DNA from: an uncultured Flavobacteriales bacterium
GTDB lineage: Bacteria; Bacteroidota; Bacteroidia; Flavobacteriales_E; Vicingaceae
Assembly: GCA_905479995.1 (NCBI GenBank)
Contig: CAJQON010000024.1
Coordinates: forward strand, 1 to 64,000
DNA: 64,000 bases
Direction of reading: 5' to 3'
In this document: positions 54,670 through 63,160 of the stretch, in pieces
Layout: each line of letters begins with the position of its first letter
How positions within the stretch are numbered: the stretch's first letter is position 1
Translations under genes and position numbers: made by a program
Notes under the pieces: model-generated
The model's input: only the letters and a program-made list of their open reading frames with translations
The model's database searches: none
What the model was told of the DNA's origin: nothing

Positions 54670-55031
54670 TCATTAAGTGCATCCAAGTCTCTGCGGTCTT
54701 TTTTTGTAGGACGCCCTTTTATGCCTAGCATCTTATTATGACGGTTGACAAAGCTAATTTGCTCCAATTGAGCCAAGTCAACTTCAGAAGTAGTTTCTAT
54801 GAGGTAATCTGCCACCAGTTTAGCTCCAACACGAGACTTCGGTAACGATACCACAGTAAAACTTCGCCAAATTGGAATTGTTTTAATGCTAATGTTGTCG
54901 CCTATGACAACTGTTTTACTTGGTTTAACAAAGCTGTCATTCAGCTTAATCTTTTCCGAAGCACAGTTTTTACTAGCCAAAGAGCGTGTTTTAAAAAGGC
55001 GAGTAGCCCATATGTACTTGTCAATTCTCAC
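54666..55031 (-). CDS. S4-domain RNA-binding protein (Hsp15-like)
   Basis: 121 residues. The S4 domain MRIDKYIWATRLFKTRSLAS and the following VKPSKTVVIGDNISIK and a basic C-terminal tail (KDRRD) match HslR/Hsp15. Hsp15 handles stalled 50S subunits with attached nascent chain in E. coli; RqcP in Firmicutes is similar. The start overlaps the stop of the pseudouridine synthase gene (ATGA), and the end overlaps the FGE-like gene by 4 bp. Confidence 0.9.
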   Translation of the reverse strand: MRIDKYIWATRLFKTRSLASKNCASEKIKLNDSFVKPSKTVVIGDNISIKTIPIWRSFTVVSLPKSRVGAKLVADYLIETTSEVDLAQLEQISFVNRHNKMLGIKGRPTKKDRRDLDALND

Positions 55032-55750
55032 GGTAAAATCCAGTTGAATTCTTGAGCAACTTTATCCCAATCAAAAGGAAAACTAGCCTTAATAACCAGA
55101 GGTTTAGTGGTGATAGGATGGGTAAAACTGAGGCTAAAGGCATGTAAAAACAAATAATCACAATTGTATTCGGTCTCAAACATGCGATTATGAAAACGAT
55201 CGCCATATTTATAGTCTCCAACAATAGGGTGACTAACTTTATTCATGTGCTTCCGCAATTGGTGCATGCGGCCAGTTTGTGGCATTAGTTTTATTAAACT
55301 ATAACGAGAGTTGGAGTAAGGGCGAACAGGAATGGGCAATTCTACCTGATGAATTGATTCATAATAAGTTAAAGCTTCTTTATAAATTCCTGTATCGTCA
55401 TTTTTAATGGGCGAATCTATTTCTCCTTTTTCTTTGGAAAAGCCTCTAATAATAGCATAATAAAGCTTTTTAATTTGATTGTTTGTAAATAGATCCTGAA
55501 AAATAGCGACCTTTTCTTTGTTTTTGGCCAATAGAATAATACCCGAGGTTTTTCGGTCTAAACGATGTACCGGAAACAATGGATATCCAAACTGCTTTTC
55601 CAATAATTCCAATAAGGTAGGTTCATTAATGTTTCTGGCATAGTGGGAGTGGTGAATTAAGAAATTGTTTGGTTTATTTACTACAACAATGTGCTCATCT
55701 TCATGTATTACTGGGATATATGCTATGACTGGTTGCGAAGAAGTATTCAT
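55028..55750 (-). CDS. tRNA pseudouridine synthase, TruC-like (RluA family)
   Basis: 240 residues, no S4 domain. The catalytic Asp lies in HRLDRKTSGIILLAK, and TGRMHQLRKHMNKVSHPIVG is the second signature. Short length and absence of S4 favour TruC (tRNA U65) over RluC/RluD. Its stop overlaps the next gene's start by 4 bp. Confidence 0.85.
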   Translation of the reverse strand: MNTSSQPVIAYIPVIHEDEHIVVVNKPNNFLIHHSHYARNINEPTLLELLEKQFGYPLFPVHRLDRKTSGIILLAKNKEKVAIFQDLFTNNQIKKLYYAIIRGFSKEKGEIDSPIKNDDTGIYKEALTYYESIHQVELPIPVRPYSNSRYSLIKLMPQTGRMHQLRKHMNKVSHPIVGDYKYGDRFHNRMFETEYNCDYLFLHAFSLSFTHPITTKPLVIKASFPFDWDKVAQEFNWILP

Positions 55751-55794
55751 TTTGTTGCAAGATAGGATATTATTAGATAATGTAATATATTTGA

Positions 55795-56178
55795 ATGGTG
55801 TTGCCTACTAAAAATAAATCTATCAGAAACAAAAACTCTATCATTCAGGTTTTAGATAATGGCATATTGCATGTTTTATATCCAGAAGGAACTCAAATAG
55901 AAGTAGCCGATATTAAGGAATTGCAAACTCAGTTTAACAAACTGGATCCTAAACCCACAAAAGTAATACAAGAACTTCGGCCATATGTAAATATGACGAA
56001 TGAAGCTCGTAAATATGGAGCCGAACATTCTCCAGCACTAAAAGGAGTAGCCTATGTAATACATGGGTTGTCTCAGCGTTTGTTAGTACGGTTTTATATA
56101 AAAATGCTAAAACGCGACAAACCAACAAAGGTATTTGATGCTTTTAATGAGGCTTTAGCTTGGCTAGAAAAACTATAA
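55795..56178 (+). CDS. DUF7793-like small protein, copy 1
   Basis: 127 residues without signal. NGILHVLYPEGTQIEVADI, then VIQELRPYVNMTNEARKY, and the C-terminal VIHGLSQRLLVRFYIKML are the recognisable features. It is clearly paralogous to the 127-residue product on the other strand at 56180-56563 (shared GL-QRL--FY-K and AR-Y patterns). The fold looks like a STAS/SEC14-type alpha-beta domain; that is inference. DUF7793 assignment is from memory. Start chosen at ATG 55795; a TAnnTTTG-like element 1 bp upstream is unlikely to be its promoter. Confidence 0.6.
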   Translation: MVLPTKNKSIRNKNSIIQVLDNGILHVLYPEGTQIEVADIKELQTQFNKLDPKPTKVIQELRPYVNMTNEARKYGAEHSPALKGVAYVIHGLSQRLLVRFYIKMLKRDKPTKVFDAFNEALAWLEKL

Positions 56179-56179
56179 C

Positions 56180-56563
56180 TTAAAATGAATTAACCCATTT
56201 AATTGCATTTTTTACATTCCTAAAAACTTTTGAAGGGTGGTTGTGAGATTTAAATTTAAAGTAAAAAGATATAACCAAACGCTGTGCAAGGCCATCAATA
56301 ATTACAGCTTCACATATTGCCATTTCTTTATGTTTTTCAAGGTATTCACGAGCTTCTTGGGTTATGTTTGCTGCACGGCCAAATTCAACTATAACTTTTA
56401 GTGGACCATTAGAAATCTGCTTTTTATATTCATTAAATACAATTTCAATTTCCTTTGTACCAATTAAAGAATCCGGTTTGTAACGAGCGTAGAATATATC
56501 CTTTGCCGCTAAATGACAAATTACGCTTTCTGTTTCTATAGGGGTTGTAAATATTTCTACCAT
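56180..56563 (-). CDS. DUF7793-like small protein, copy 2 (convergent paralogue)
   Basis: 127 residues. It shares VEFGRAANITQEAREYLEKH and IDGLAQRLVISFYFKFKS with its neighbour, and the ends KVFRNVKNAIKWVNSF align with KVFDAFNEALAWLEKL of copy 1. The two genes are the same length, point at each other and are 1 bp apart. Function unknown; such proteins may bind or report a small ligand or partner. Confidence 0.6.
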   Translation of the reverse strand: MVEIFTTPIETESVICHLAAKDIFYARYKPDSLIGTKEIEIVFNEYKKQISNGPLKVIVEFGRAANITQEAREYLEKHKEMAICEAVIIDGLAQRLVISFYFKFKSHNHPSKVFRNVKNAIKWVNSF

Positions 56564-56641
56564 TAAATTTAATTAATGCTAATATAATATTTTTTTCAAA
56601 AGTTTTTAACTGGATATAATATATTATTAATACGCCTATTT

Positions 56642-56727
56642 AACATAATATTAATTATAAGACAAAACGATAGCTTTCTTTTATATAGTCGTTTGTAGTC
56701 GTTTAGTACTTATAATGTTTATTATGT
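56642..56727 (+). repeat. Palindromic element R1 (86 bp)
   Basis: Left end AACATAATATTAATTATAAG and right end CTTATAATGTTTATTATGT form long inverted ends. The 20-bp core ATTATAAGACAAAACGATAG (56654-56673) is identical in R2 and R3, as is the GTAGTCGTTTAG right-hand motif. R1 lacks the internal hairpin of R2 and R3. It marks the left edge of the accessory region. The 56564-57481 stretch between genes also holds the smaller repeats listed below and no coding sequence. Confidence 0.8.
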
Positions 56728-56784
56728 CTGCACCAAATAAAGGTTTGTAAGCTTTTATAAAAAGCAACAAAACTATTATTAGGT

Positions 56785-56815
56785 TTGCTTTGCTTTTTGG
56801 CAGCAAAGTAAATAG
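56785..56815 (+). repeat. 31-bp repeat shared after R1 and R2
   Basis: The sequence starting TTGCTTTGCTTTTTGGCAGC and ending AAGTAAATAG is identical at 61086-61116. It lies 58 bp after R1 and 18 bp after R2, so the repeat unit extends beyond the palindrome. Confidence 0.7.
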
Positions 56816-56877
56816 AACGCACAATCCAACGCTTCTTAAAATTGTGCTATAATGTACAATCGTACATCAATTTAAAA

Positions 56878-56946
56878 ATATGCGATTCTAAGCGATTAGT
56901 ATTTTTATAAGGTTTATCATTTTGATCTTATAATTAGTCATTATGT
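56878..56946 (+). repeat. Diverged fourth copy of the R element, right half
   Basis: ATGCGATT...GATCTTATAATTAG...CATTATG resembles the right end of R3 (63233-63271), with changes in between. It suggests decay or rearrangement of an additional copy next to R1. Confidence 0.45.
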
Positions 56947-57019
56947 AAAATTGCCGCACAAGGCTCAACATCTTTAAAAATTAATTCTTTTTCCAGCGCT
57001 CAAAAAATTTTATGATTGT

Positions 57020-57094
57020 AGTTTACTTGTATACGAAAAAATACGTTTGCCTTAATAAGGCTTTAACTTGTATTTTTCTATACTTGCGTAAACT
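57020..57094. repeat. Imperfect 75-bp palindrome
   Basis: AGTTTAC...CGAAAAAATAC at the left pairs with GTATTTTTC...GTAAACT at the right, with GCCTTAATAAGGC in the centre. It would fold into a long stem. It is noncoding and unlike R1-R3. Confidence 0.55.
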
Positions 57095-57107
57095 GGGTTT
57101 GTTTATT

Positions 57108-57150
57108 TGTTCTTTTTGCCTTGATGCAAAAGAACCAAAAAATCAAGATA
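57108..57150 (+). repeat. Bacteroidota-type dispersed repeat
   Basis: TTCTTTTTGCCTTGATGCAA followed by AAGAACCAAAAAATCAAGA is a degenerate form of a scattered intergenic repeat that I recognise from many Bacteroidota genomes; the two parts are mutually inverted (TTCTTTT... / ...AAGAA). It marks a site rich in repeats before the defence-like genes. Confidence 0.5.
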
Positions 57151-57481
57151 GCGTTAGATGTCCTGTGGACATATAAGCCTATGCTATCCACGCGCTCTGT
57201 ACAAATGCTAAAACAATACTAAAATAATTGTTTGCTCCGCAAACAAAAGGACAAGCCCCTTTTGTTTGTTTTTACGCATTTGTCCATTAGCTCACTCCTT
57301 ATTATTGTTTCGGGTGTTCGTGAACTCCAAAGAGATTGTTTGCCTACGGCTAACTCTCTTTGTTCGTTTCACAGGCCATCGCTGGCCCGCATTTCTTTCG
57401 GGCTTACGCACAATACCTTTATTATTATGTTAAATAGACTTCTTAATGTTTGTTTTCGTTCTTTATTGGTATAAGTTTAGC

Positions 57482-57489
57482 TAAATTTG
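57482..57489 (+). promoter_or_regulatory. Putative -7 element for the ATPase-HNH pair
   Basis: TAAATTTG matches TAnnTTTG and lies 27 bp before the ATG at 57517. A TTG start at 57487 falls inside it and is therefore rejected. Confidence 0.45.
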
Positions 57490-57516
57490 ATTGCAAAATC
57501 TTTATATCTTGAGTTT

Positions 57517-59763
57517 ATGGCAATACTTAATCACAATAATAATCAAATCCCAATATTTCCAGTTTATAAAAATGGAATAGATGCGCTTCACCTTAATAAA
57601 ACATTGATACAAGGTAAGCCCATCAAAGAAATCCCACCCGAAATATCAAATTTCAAACCGATAAGTAAATTAGATATATCAAATAATCAAATAGAGGTTT
57701 TACCAAAGGAATTATTTGAATTAACTAACCTAACTCTACTCTATTTTTATAATAACAAAATTAAGGAAGTACCAAGTGAAATTGGCCTTTTGACTAAGTT
57801 AACACATTTAAATATAAAGGATAATGATATTGAATTCCTTCCTCCAGAAATTTCTAACCTTAAACATTTAGTTCATTTTGATATTTCTAACACTAAACTT
57901 CCAAAACCACCTAATTACAAAGCGAATACACCTCAAGATACCATAAAATACATACTTGAAAACCAGGTTCTTCCAGTCCCTCCTGCTCCTCCAATTAGTT
58001 TTGATAAAGCATACTTTTTTAAAAATATTCAGAAAAAGAAAATTGAGGATAGGTTTAATGAAAAATTACTAGAATATTCAAAGGAAGTTGAAGTTCAATT
58101 TATTGATATACATTCCTTAGAGGATATTAATACTTCAATTAATATAATATTCATTCTATTACCATTCGATTCCCATGAAAATCATAGATTAGTTTTTGAT
58201 ATTCTAAAAAAATGTAAAGAGCTAAAAATTAATTTTTATGTTCTTTTACAAACTGGCTTTATTGAGCAAAGTTTTAGTTATATAAATCGTTTGGTTGGTG
58301 AAATAAACGAAAAAAATGAAACTGAAATTGAGGAAAACTATATTGATAGGACTCTAGAGTTTAGTTCTTATGATGAATTAAAAGGGAATATTCTTTCTGG
58401 ATTAAAACAACATAACCCTAAAGTAAGGTTAGAAAAACTGACCTTAATAAATATTGGACATTTCGAGCATATTGTGCTTGATTTTGATGAAGATATCACT
58501 TTATTAGTAGGAGAAAATGGAACTGGTAAGAGTACCATTTTGCGTTCTATCGGATTAGGTTTAATTGGTTCAAAACATAGAGGAGTTAAAACCGAAAATC
58601 TTGAATCTTTATTAAGGATTACGGGTATTGACGCTGACGGAAAATCATTATATGAAAAGGGATTAATTTCATTAGACTATTTCATTGATGGTGAAAAGCA
58701 CACTAATGAAATAACATTTATTCCCAATCCCGAAGGAACTTTTATTGATATTGTCGACTTAGAAAAATCTCAAATAGTTTCCGGAGAGTATAATTTGAAA
58801 TCACTTATTGTCGGTTTTCCACAATTAAGAAGTGAAATTATAAAATCCACAGTACCATCTACAAATAAAATTACTACTCCTAACATTAGTGATATATCTC
58901 CTATCATTTATTCAAATGAACAAGATTATAGATTAAACTCATTTATAAGCTGGATTGTAAATCTAGATGTTAAGGCGCTACAGGAGGAAGAAAAGCACGC
59001 ATCAAGTCCCGATGATGTAAAAAAGGACAATAAGGAACGAGCTATAATAGAAATGGTATTCAATATCATTTCATCAATAACAAAACATGATATATAATAT
59101 ATTAAAGTCAAAAATGCTTCTCCACCAGATGTTTGGGTATCAACTTATGACTCTCCTCATGGAGTTCCTTTGAGTATGGTGAGTCAAGGTTTCAAAATTA
59201 TTATGAGTTGGGTTGGATATTATTTGGAAAGAATAATTGAATCATTTCCTGCTTTAGGTGCTGCTGAAGCTATGATGCAACCAGCGATCTTAGTCTTAGA
59301 CGAAATTGACACTTCAATTCACCCTAAATGGCAAGCAGAATTCATAAGTATACTAAGGGATAACTTTACAAATACTCAATTCGTATTTAGTACTCACTCA
59401 CCATTAATTACATCTAGATTAAATAGGGAACAAATATTAGAATTGGAGTTGAATGAGGATAATGTTGTATCGTTAGTGAAAAATGGGATAGATACTTGGT
59501 CATTATCATATGATGATATTTTAAACAAAATTTTTAATACACAAGAACTTCCTCCACTCTACAATTTAGAACAGTTAGAGGATGAGTTAAAATTATTGGA
59601 TAAATCTGATGATAAAACAAAACACGAAATTCAGGAAAACATTAGAAGGTTGATAGAAAGTGAACAATATAAAGATCGACTGACTAAGTATGAAAATGAA
59701 CTAAAACAAAAGAAAATAGAATTGGATGATATTATCAAGGAACTCAAATCAAGTAAGAATTAA
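57517..59763 (+). pseudogene. LRR-ATPase, PtuA-like (Septu-type), interrupted by in-frame TAA
   Basis: The frame encodes 748 residues plus one internal TAA at 59095-59097. Order: leucine-rich repeats (about 25-130, e.g. ISKLDISNNQIEVLPKELF), a linker, an alpha-beta domain (about 170-310, VEVQFIDIHSLEDINTSINI), then an SMC/AAA-type ATPase with Walker A VGENGTGKST (about 331-340). After the TAA the same frame continues YIKVKNASPPDVWVSTYDSP and gives a signature-like LSMVSQGF, Walker B ILVLDEIDTS (about 591-600), the H-loop FSTHSPL and a C-terminal coiled coil. The stop separates Walker A from Walker B, so the enzyme works only by readthrough, by reassembly of two pieces (internal ATG at 59176) or not at all. 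The downstream HNH gene overlaps by 1 bp. PtuA of Septu is the closest match in context, but the LRR domain is not part of classical PtuA. Confidence 0.75.
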
Positions 59764-60557
59764 TGCATTTTTTTGATCGTACCCAATTTCATTCAAAGCC
59801 TACCTCTAGGCTAAAATCCTTGCATGATTCTCAACAATCAAAATGGCTTGCCTATAAGGCTTATCTGTTAGAAAAAGAAAGTTATATATCTAAAGGTAAA
59901 ATTGGTGCAGCTCCAAAAACAGTTAATTCACCAACTGGTTATTGGACAGAGGATGTGATTAGAGAGCCATTGAAAGATAATTTTGATTCAAACTGTGCGT
60001 ATTGCGGTATATATTGCGATGATGAGAGAGATGGTCAGGTAGATCATTATTTCCCAAAATCATGTGATAAAAATGCTGATCACATCTATAGTTGGGAAAA
60101 TTATGTTTGGTCGTGCCCTTCATGTAATAACAAAAAAGATAATTTTTATTATGTACTAGACCCATGCTCACAAATCGACATGAATAATGTGTTATTTAAT
60201 CCGACAAATGGTAAATATCAATTAGATAGAAATGCTCCTGATGCTATTTCTAGGAAATTCGATTTAACTGATTTAAAGACTTTTATGAATGGTAAAAAAC
60301 GCCATAAATCACGAAGACTTATATACAAACAAATGAAAACCATTTATTTGGCTAAAATTAGAGAGTGTAAAGAGTTACTGCCTTTGCTTTCTGCAGGTAC
60401 AAAAGTACATATAGAAATAACTTCAAATTTAGTTGCCGCGGAAGCTGATTTAAAAGAATTCATTCAAGAGCCTAATTTCATAGGCCTTAAGAGAAAAATA
60501 TTTAATAGATATAAATCAGATTATTTAATTACAAATACTTTTGAGGATTACATTTGA
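59763..60557 (+). CDS. HNH endonuclease, PtuB-like
   Basis: 264 residues, starting inside the ATPase stop (TAATG). The HNH core is CAYCGIYC...QVDHYFPKS...WSCPSCNNKK: C78-x2-C81 and C118-x2-C121 hold structural zinc, D94-H95 is the catalytic pair and N122/N123 the metal-binding end. This matches the TIGR02646-type nuclease used as PtuB in Septu and in retron-linked systems. With the ATPase it would cut DNA or tRNA on phage infection; the target is not known. All catalytic residues are intact, in contrast to the ATPase. Confidence 0.85.
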   Translation: MHFFDRTQFHSKPTSRLKSLHDSQQSKWLAYKAYLLEKESYISKGKIGAAPKTVNSPTGYWTEDVIREPLKDNFDSNCAYCGIYCDDERDGQVDHYFPKSCDKNADHIYSWENYVWSCPSCNNKKDNFYYVLDPCSQIDMNNVLFNPTNGKYQLDRNAPDAISRKFDLTDLKTFMNGKKRHKSRRLIYKQMKTIYLAKIRECKELLPLLSAGTKVHIEITSNLVAAEADLKEFIQEPNFIGLKRKIFNRYKSDYLITNTFEDYI

Positions 60558-60943
60558 AGCTTTTTCTAATTTAAATAGACTTAAGATTTACTAAGGCTAA
60601 TCTAAATTATTGGGGCGTGTCCTTAAAAGGTCGGGCTATTCGCATTACGCGATAATTGCTTCAAATAAGCGAAGCGATCCACGAATACAATAACAAAACA
60701 ATAGCAAATAATGAGTAATCCCTCACGCAGCATCTAAATAAGTAAATACAAAACACCTCTTCTACTCTATTTTAAGTGTTTGGTCTTTACCCATTTATCG
60801 CTTTACTTAAGCGGTATTGTAAGAGTTGTCCATTTATTTGTAGTGAAACGGGTAGTATAAATCTCCAACACTTACGCTTTAATAAACCATAAAATTTGAT
60901 CTCCCGCCCTTTAAGAATAAATCCTTAAAGCCCTAAGCTAAGT
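60558..60943. other. Noncoding stretch with degenerate intergenic repeats
   Basis: No gene is supported. It contains GGGGCGTGTCCTTAAAAGGT followed by CGGGCTATTCGC, a form of another intergenic repeat that I recognise from Bacteroidota, and some short inverted pairs. It leads into R2. Confidence 0.4.
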
Positions 60944-61068
60944 AACATAATGCAATACATTATAAGACAAAACGATAGTTTTGTTATTTAATGGTTTTAT
61001 AGCATATATTGCAGCTTTACAGCTAATATGCGTTTGTAGTCGTTTAGATCTTATAATGTTTATTATGT
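60944..61068 (+). repeat. Palindromic element R2 (125 bp)
   Basis: It carries the same core as R1 at 60959-60978 and the right part GTAGTCGTTTAGATCTTATAAT, with outer ends AACATAAT / ATTATGT. Inside is a hairpin GCATATATTGCAGCT-TTAC-AGCTAATATGC also found in R3. It separates the PtuAB-like pair from the T9SS gene. Confidence 0.85.
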
Positions 61069-61085
61069 CTGCGTTCGTTCCTCAC

Positions 61086-61116
61086 TTGCTTTGCTTTTTG
61101 GCAGCAAAGTAAATAG
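61086..61116 (+). repeat. 31-bp repeat, second copy
   Basis: Identical to 56785-56815. It follows R2 by 18 bp and lies in the 160 bp between R2 and the T9SS gene, which has no other feature seen. Confidence 0.7.
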
Positions 61117-61228
61117 ATTGCAACATTCCGAAGCAGTTGGTCGGCTATTTGTTGGGATTCGTCTAAAAAAATAAGGTTACTGACCAAATTCCACGTATTA
61201 TTAACCAAATTTCATGTAATATTACCCT

Positions 61229-63091
61229 ATGCTACGTATACCATTAGTTATAATATTTAGCCTTTTTCTAGGTTTGTCTATGGGACAAACGGGTCCTGGA
61301 GGTGTTGGTAGTGTTGCTTCTAATGGTTTGTGGCTACGAGCAGACAACCTCTCCTTGAACAACAACGACCCTGTTGTAACATGGAATGATGCTTCTGGCA
61401 ATACCAATAACGCTACTGCTGCTGCAACAGAACAACCATTATTTATCTCATCTAGTGCTTTTAACAATATGCCTGCCATTAGGTTTGATGGCAACAACGA
61501 CATTATGACGGTTGCAGATGCTGCAATACTAGACGGATCTACTGGCTTAACCTATTTTGCAGTTTTAAGACCCAATAATTTAGACAACTCACCACGACCA
61601 ATTATGGGGAAACGACTAGCTTATACCAGTACAGATTATGCCTACACCTGGTTCTTTTTCAGTAACAACTACCTCAACCTTGATCTTAACACTTCCAACA
61701 ACAGATTTGATACCAACCCTACCGCTTTTAGCAACGCAACCAACTACTTGCTATCGTTTAACTACGATGGATCCTTAACCCCTTCACAACGTTCAAAAAT
61801 ATACACTTCCGGCACATTAAATTCAACCTCTACCGAATCTTCTTCCACTATCCTTAACTCTTCGGCAGATTTAATTATAGGTACTTTAAATGCTAGCGAC
61901 CCAAGACAGCTTGGAGCTGACTATGCAGAGCTTATCCAGTTCAATTTTTCTTTAAACACATCACAAACCATTCTAGTTAACAATTACCTATCGGCTAAAT
62001 ACAACATTGCTTTAACTTCAAACGATTTGTACGATGAAGATGACAATGGCGATTATGATTATGATGTTACTGGTATTGGAAGAACTTCTGCTACGGATTT
62101 GAATAATGATGGTCAAGGATCGGGAATGGTTAGAATACTAAACCCTTCAGATTTAGATGACGATGAATTTTTAATTTGGGGGCACGACAATGGTTTGGCA
62201 CAAGCACAAGAAAGTACGGATGTTCCGACTAGTGTTGCAAGTAGATTTGTTAGGGTTTGGAGAGCAAGCGAGGTAAATACTTCAGTTAGCGCAATTGATG
62301 TAGGCGATCTTGACATTCGTTTTGACCTATCTAACCTAGGTGTAATTAATGCTTTAGATTTGAGGTTATTAATTGATGTAGACAATGATGGAGTTTTTGC
62401 GGATGAAACACCAATAGCTGGAGCAACCAATGTTGGCGGCAATGTTTATCAATTTGCCGGAGTTGATGGAGATAGCCTTTCCAATAACAGGCGTTTTACT
62501 ATTGCTACTATTGATAAAATAGAGACGCCACTTCCAATTGAACTGTTAAGTTTTACTGCCAATATAAATGAGGACAAAGTAGACTTAAAATGGATTACAA
62601 TTACCGAGGTAAATAACAAGTTTTTTACCATAGAAAGAAGTGCCAATGGAAGTGTTTGGGAAGATGTGGCTATGGTTGCTGGAGAAAGAAACAGCTCGAG
62701 TTATATCGAATATATGGATGTTGATTATAATCCTTACGAGGGAGTTTCTTACTATCGATTAAAGCAAACTGATTTTGATGGCAAATACACCTACTCCAAT
62801 GTAGTCCCTGTTAATTTTGTAGCAAAGGGCAATGGATCAATTAACCTATTCCCTAACCCAGTACAGGCTGGCGAATCAATCAACATTTCTTTTGATGATG
62901 TATCAGGTACTGAAGTGCTCGTTGTACTTCAAGATATTGTTGGAAAAGAATACTACACTAAGCTTATTGTAAATGTTAATGAAGGTGAATTGATTGCTCT
63001 ATCTATCGACAGCGAAATTCCTGCTGGAATATATTTAATAACGGCTTCTTCTAACAATTCTATGTATAGCCAAAAGTTGATTGTTAGATAA
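61229..63091 (+). CDS. LamG-like T9SS surface protein in the repeat-bounded region
   Basis: 620 residues. A signal peptide ends near SMGQ. A LamG/concanavalin-like domain follows (about 25-260, with LWLRADNLS, VTWNDASGN and IRFDGNNDIMTV), then a domain with YDVTGIGRTSATDLNNDGQG and FLIWGHDNG found in many Bacteroidota surface proteins, a fibronectin-like part and a T9SS type A sorting domain (INLFPNPVQAGES, GIYLITASSN). It lies alone between R2 and R3. Codon use looks similar to the rest. Ligand unknown. Confidence 0.82.
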   Translation: MLRIPLVIIFSLFLGLSMGQTGPGGVGSVASNGLWLRADNLSLNNNDPVVTWNDASGNTNNATAAATEQPLFISSSAFNNMPAIRFDGNNDIMTVADAAILDGSTGLTYFAVLRPNNLDNSPRPIMGKRLAYTSTDYAYTWFFFSNNYLNLDLNTSNNRFDTNPTAFSNATNYLLSFNYDGSLTPSQRSKIYTSGTLNSTSTESSSTILNSSADLIIGTLNASDPRQLGADYAELIQFNFSLNTSQTILVNNYLSAKYNIALTSNDLYDEDDNGDYDYDVTGIGRTSATDLNNDGQGSGMVRILNPSDLDDDEFLIWGHDNGLAQAQESTDVPTSVASRFVRVWRASEVNTSVSAIDVGDLDIRFDLSNLGVINALDLRLLIDVDNDGVFADETPIAGATNVGGNVYQFAGVDGDSLSNNRRFTIATIDKIETPLPIELLSFTANINEDKVDLKWITITEVNNKFFTIERSANGSVWEDVAMVAGERNSSSYIEYMDVDYNPYEGVSYYRLKQTDFDGKYTYSNVVPVNFVAKGNGSINLFPNPVQAGESINISFDDVSGTEVLVVLQDIVGKEYYTKLIVNVNEGELIALSIDSEIPAGIYLITASSNNSMYSQKLIVR

Positions 63092-63160
63092 TAACTAAAA
63101 AGATAGTGAAGGAATAGACACTACCCCTCCCACCAAACTTATTGAACATATTGCTTGTAG

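Noticed and set aside
55786-55793. TATATTTG promoter before 55795
   Set aside because: It ends 1 bp before the ATG, so transcription would start inside the gene, and no later start keeps the conserved domain.
57232-57474. 80-codon open frame in the repeat-rich gap
   Set aside because: It reads through the dispersed repeat material, has no known domain and no promoter or leader.
57487-57516. TTG start for the LRR-ATPase
   Set aside because: It overlaps the TAnnTTTG element; the ATG at 57517 is more plausible.
59098-59763. Second half of the ATPase as an independent gene
   Set aside because: It is in the same frame as the first half with 24 codons between, and lacks Walker A, so it is described as one interrupted gene. 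An internal start remains possible.
56642-61116. Composite transposon
   Set aside because: No transposase or target duplication is seen between or beside the repeats.
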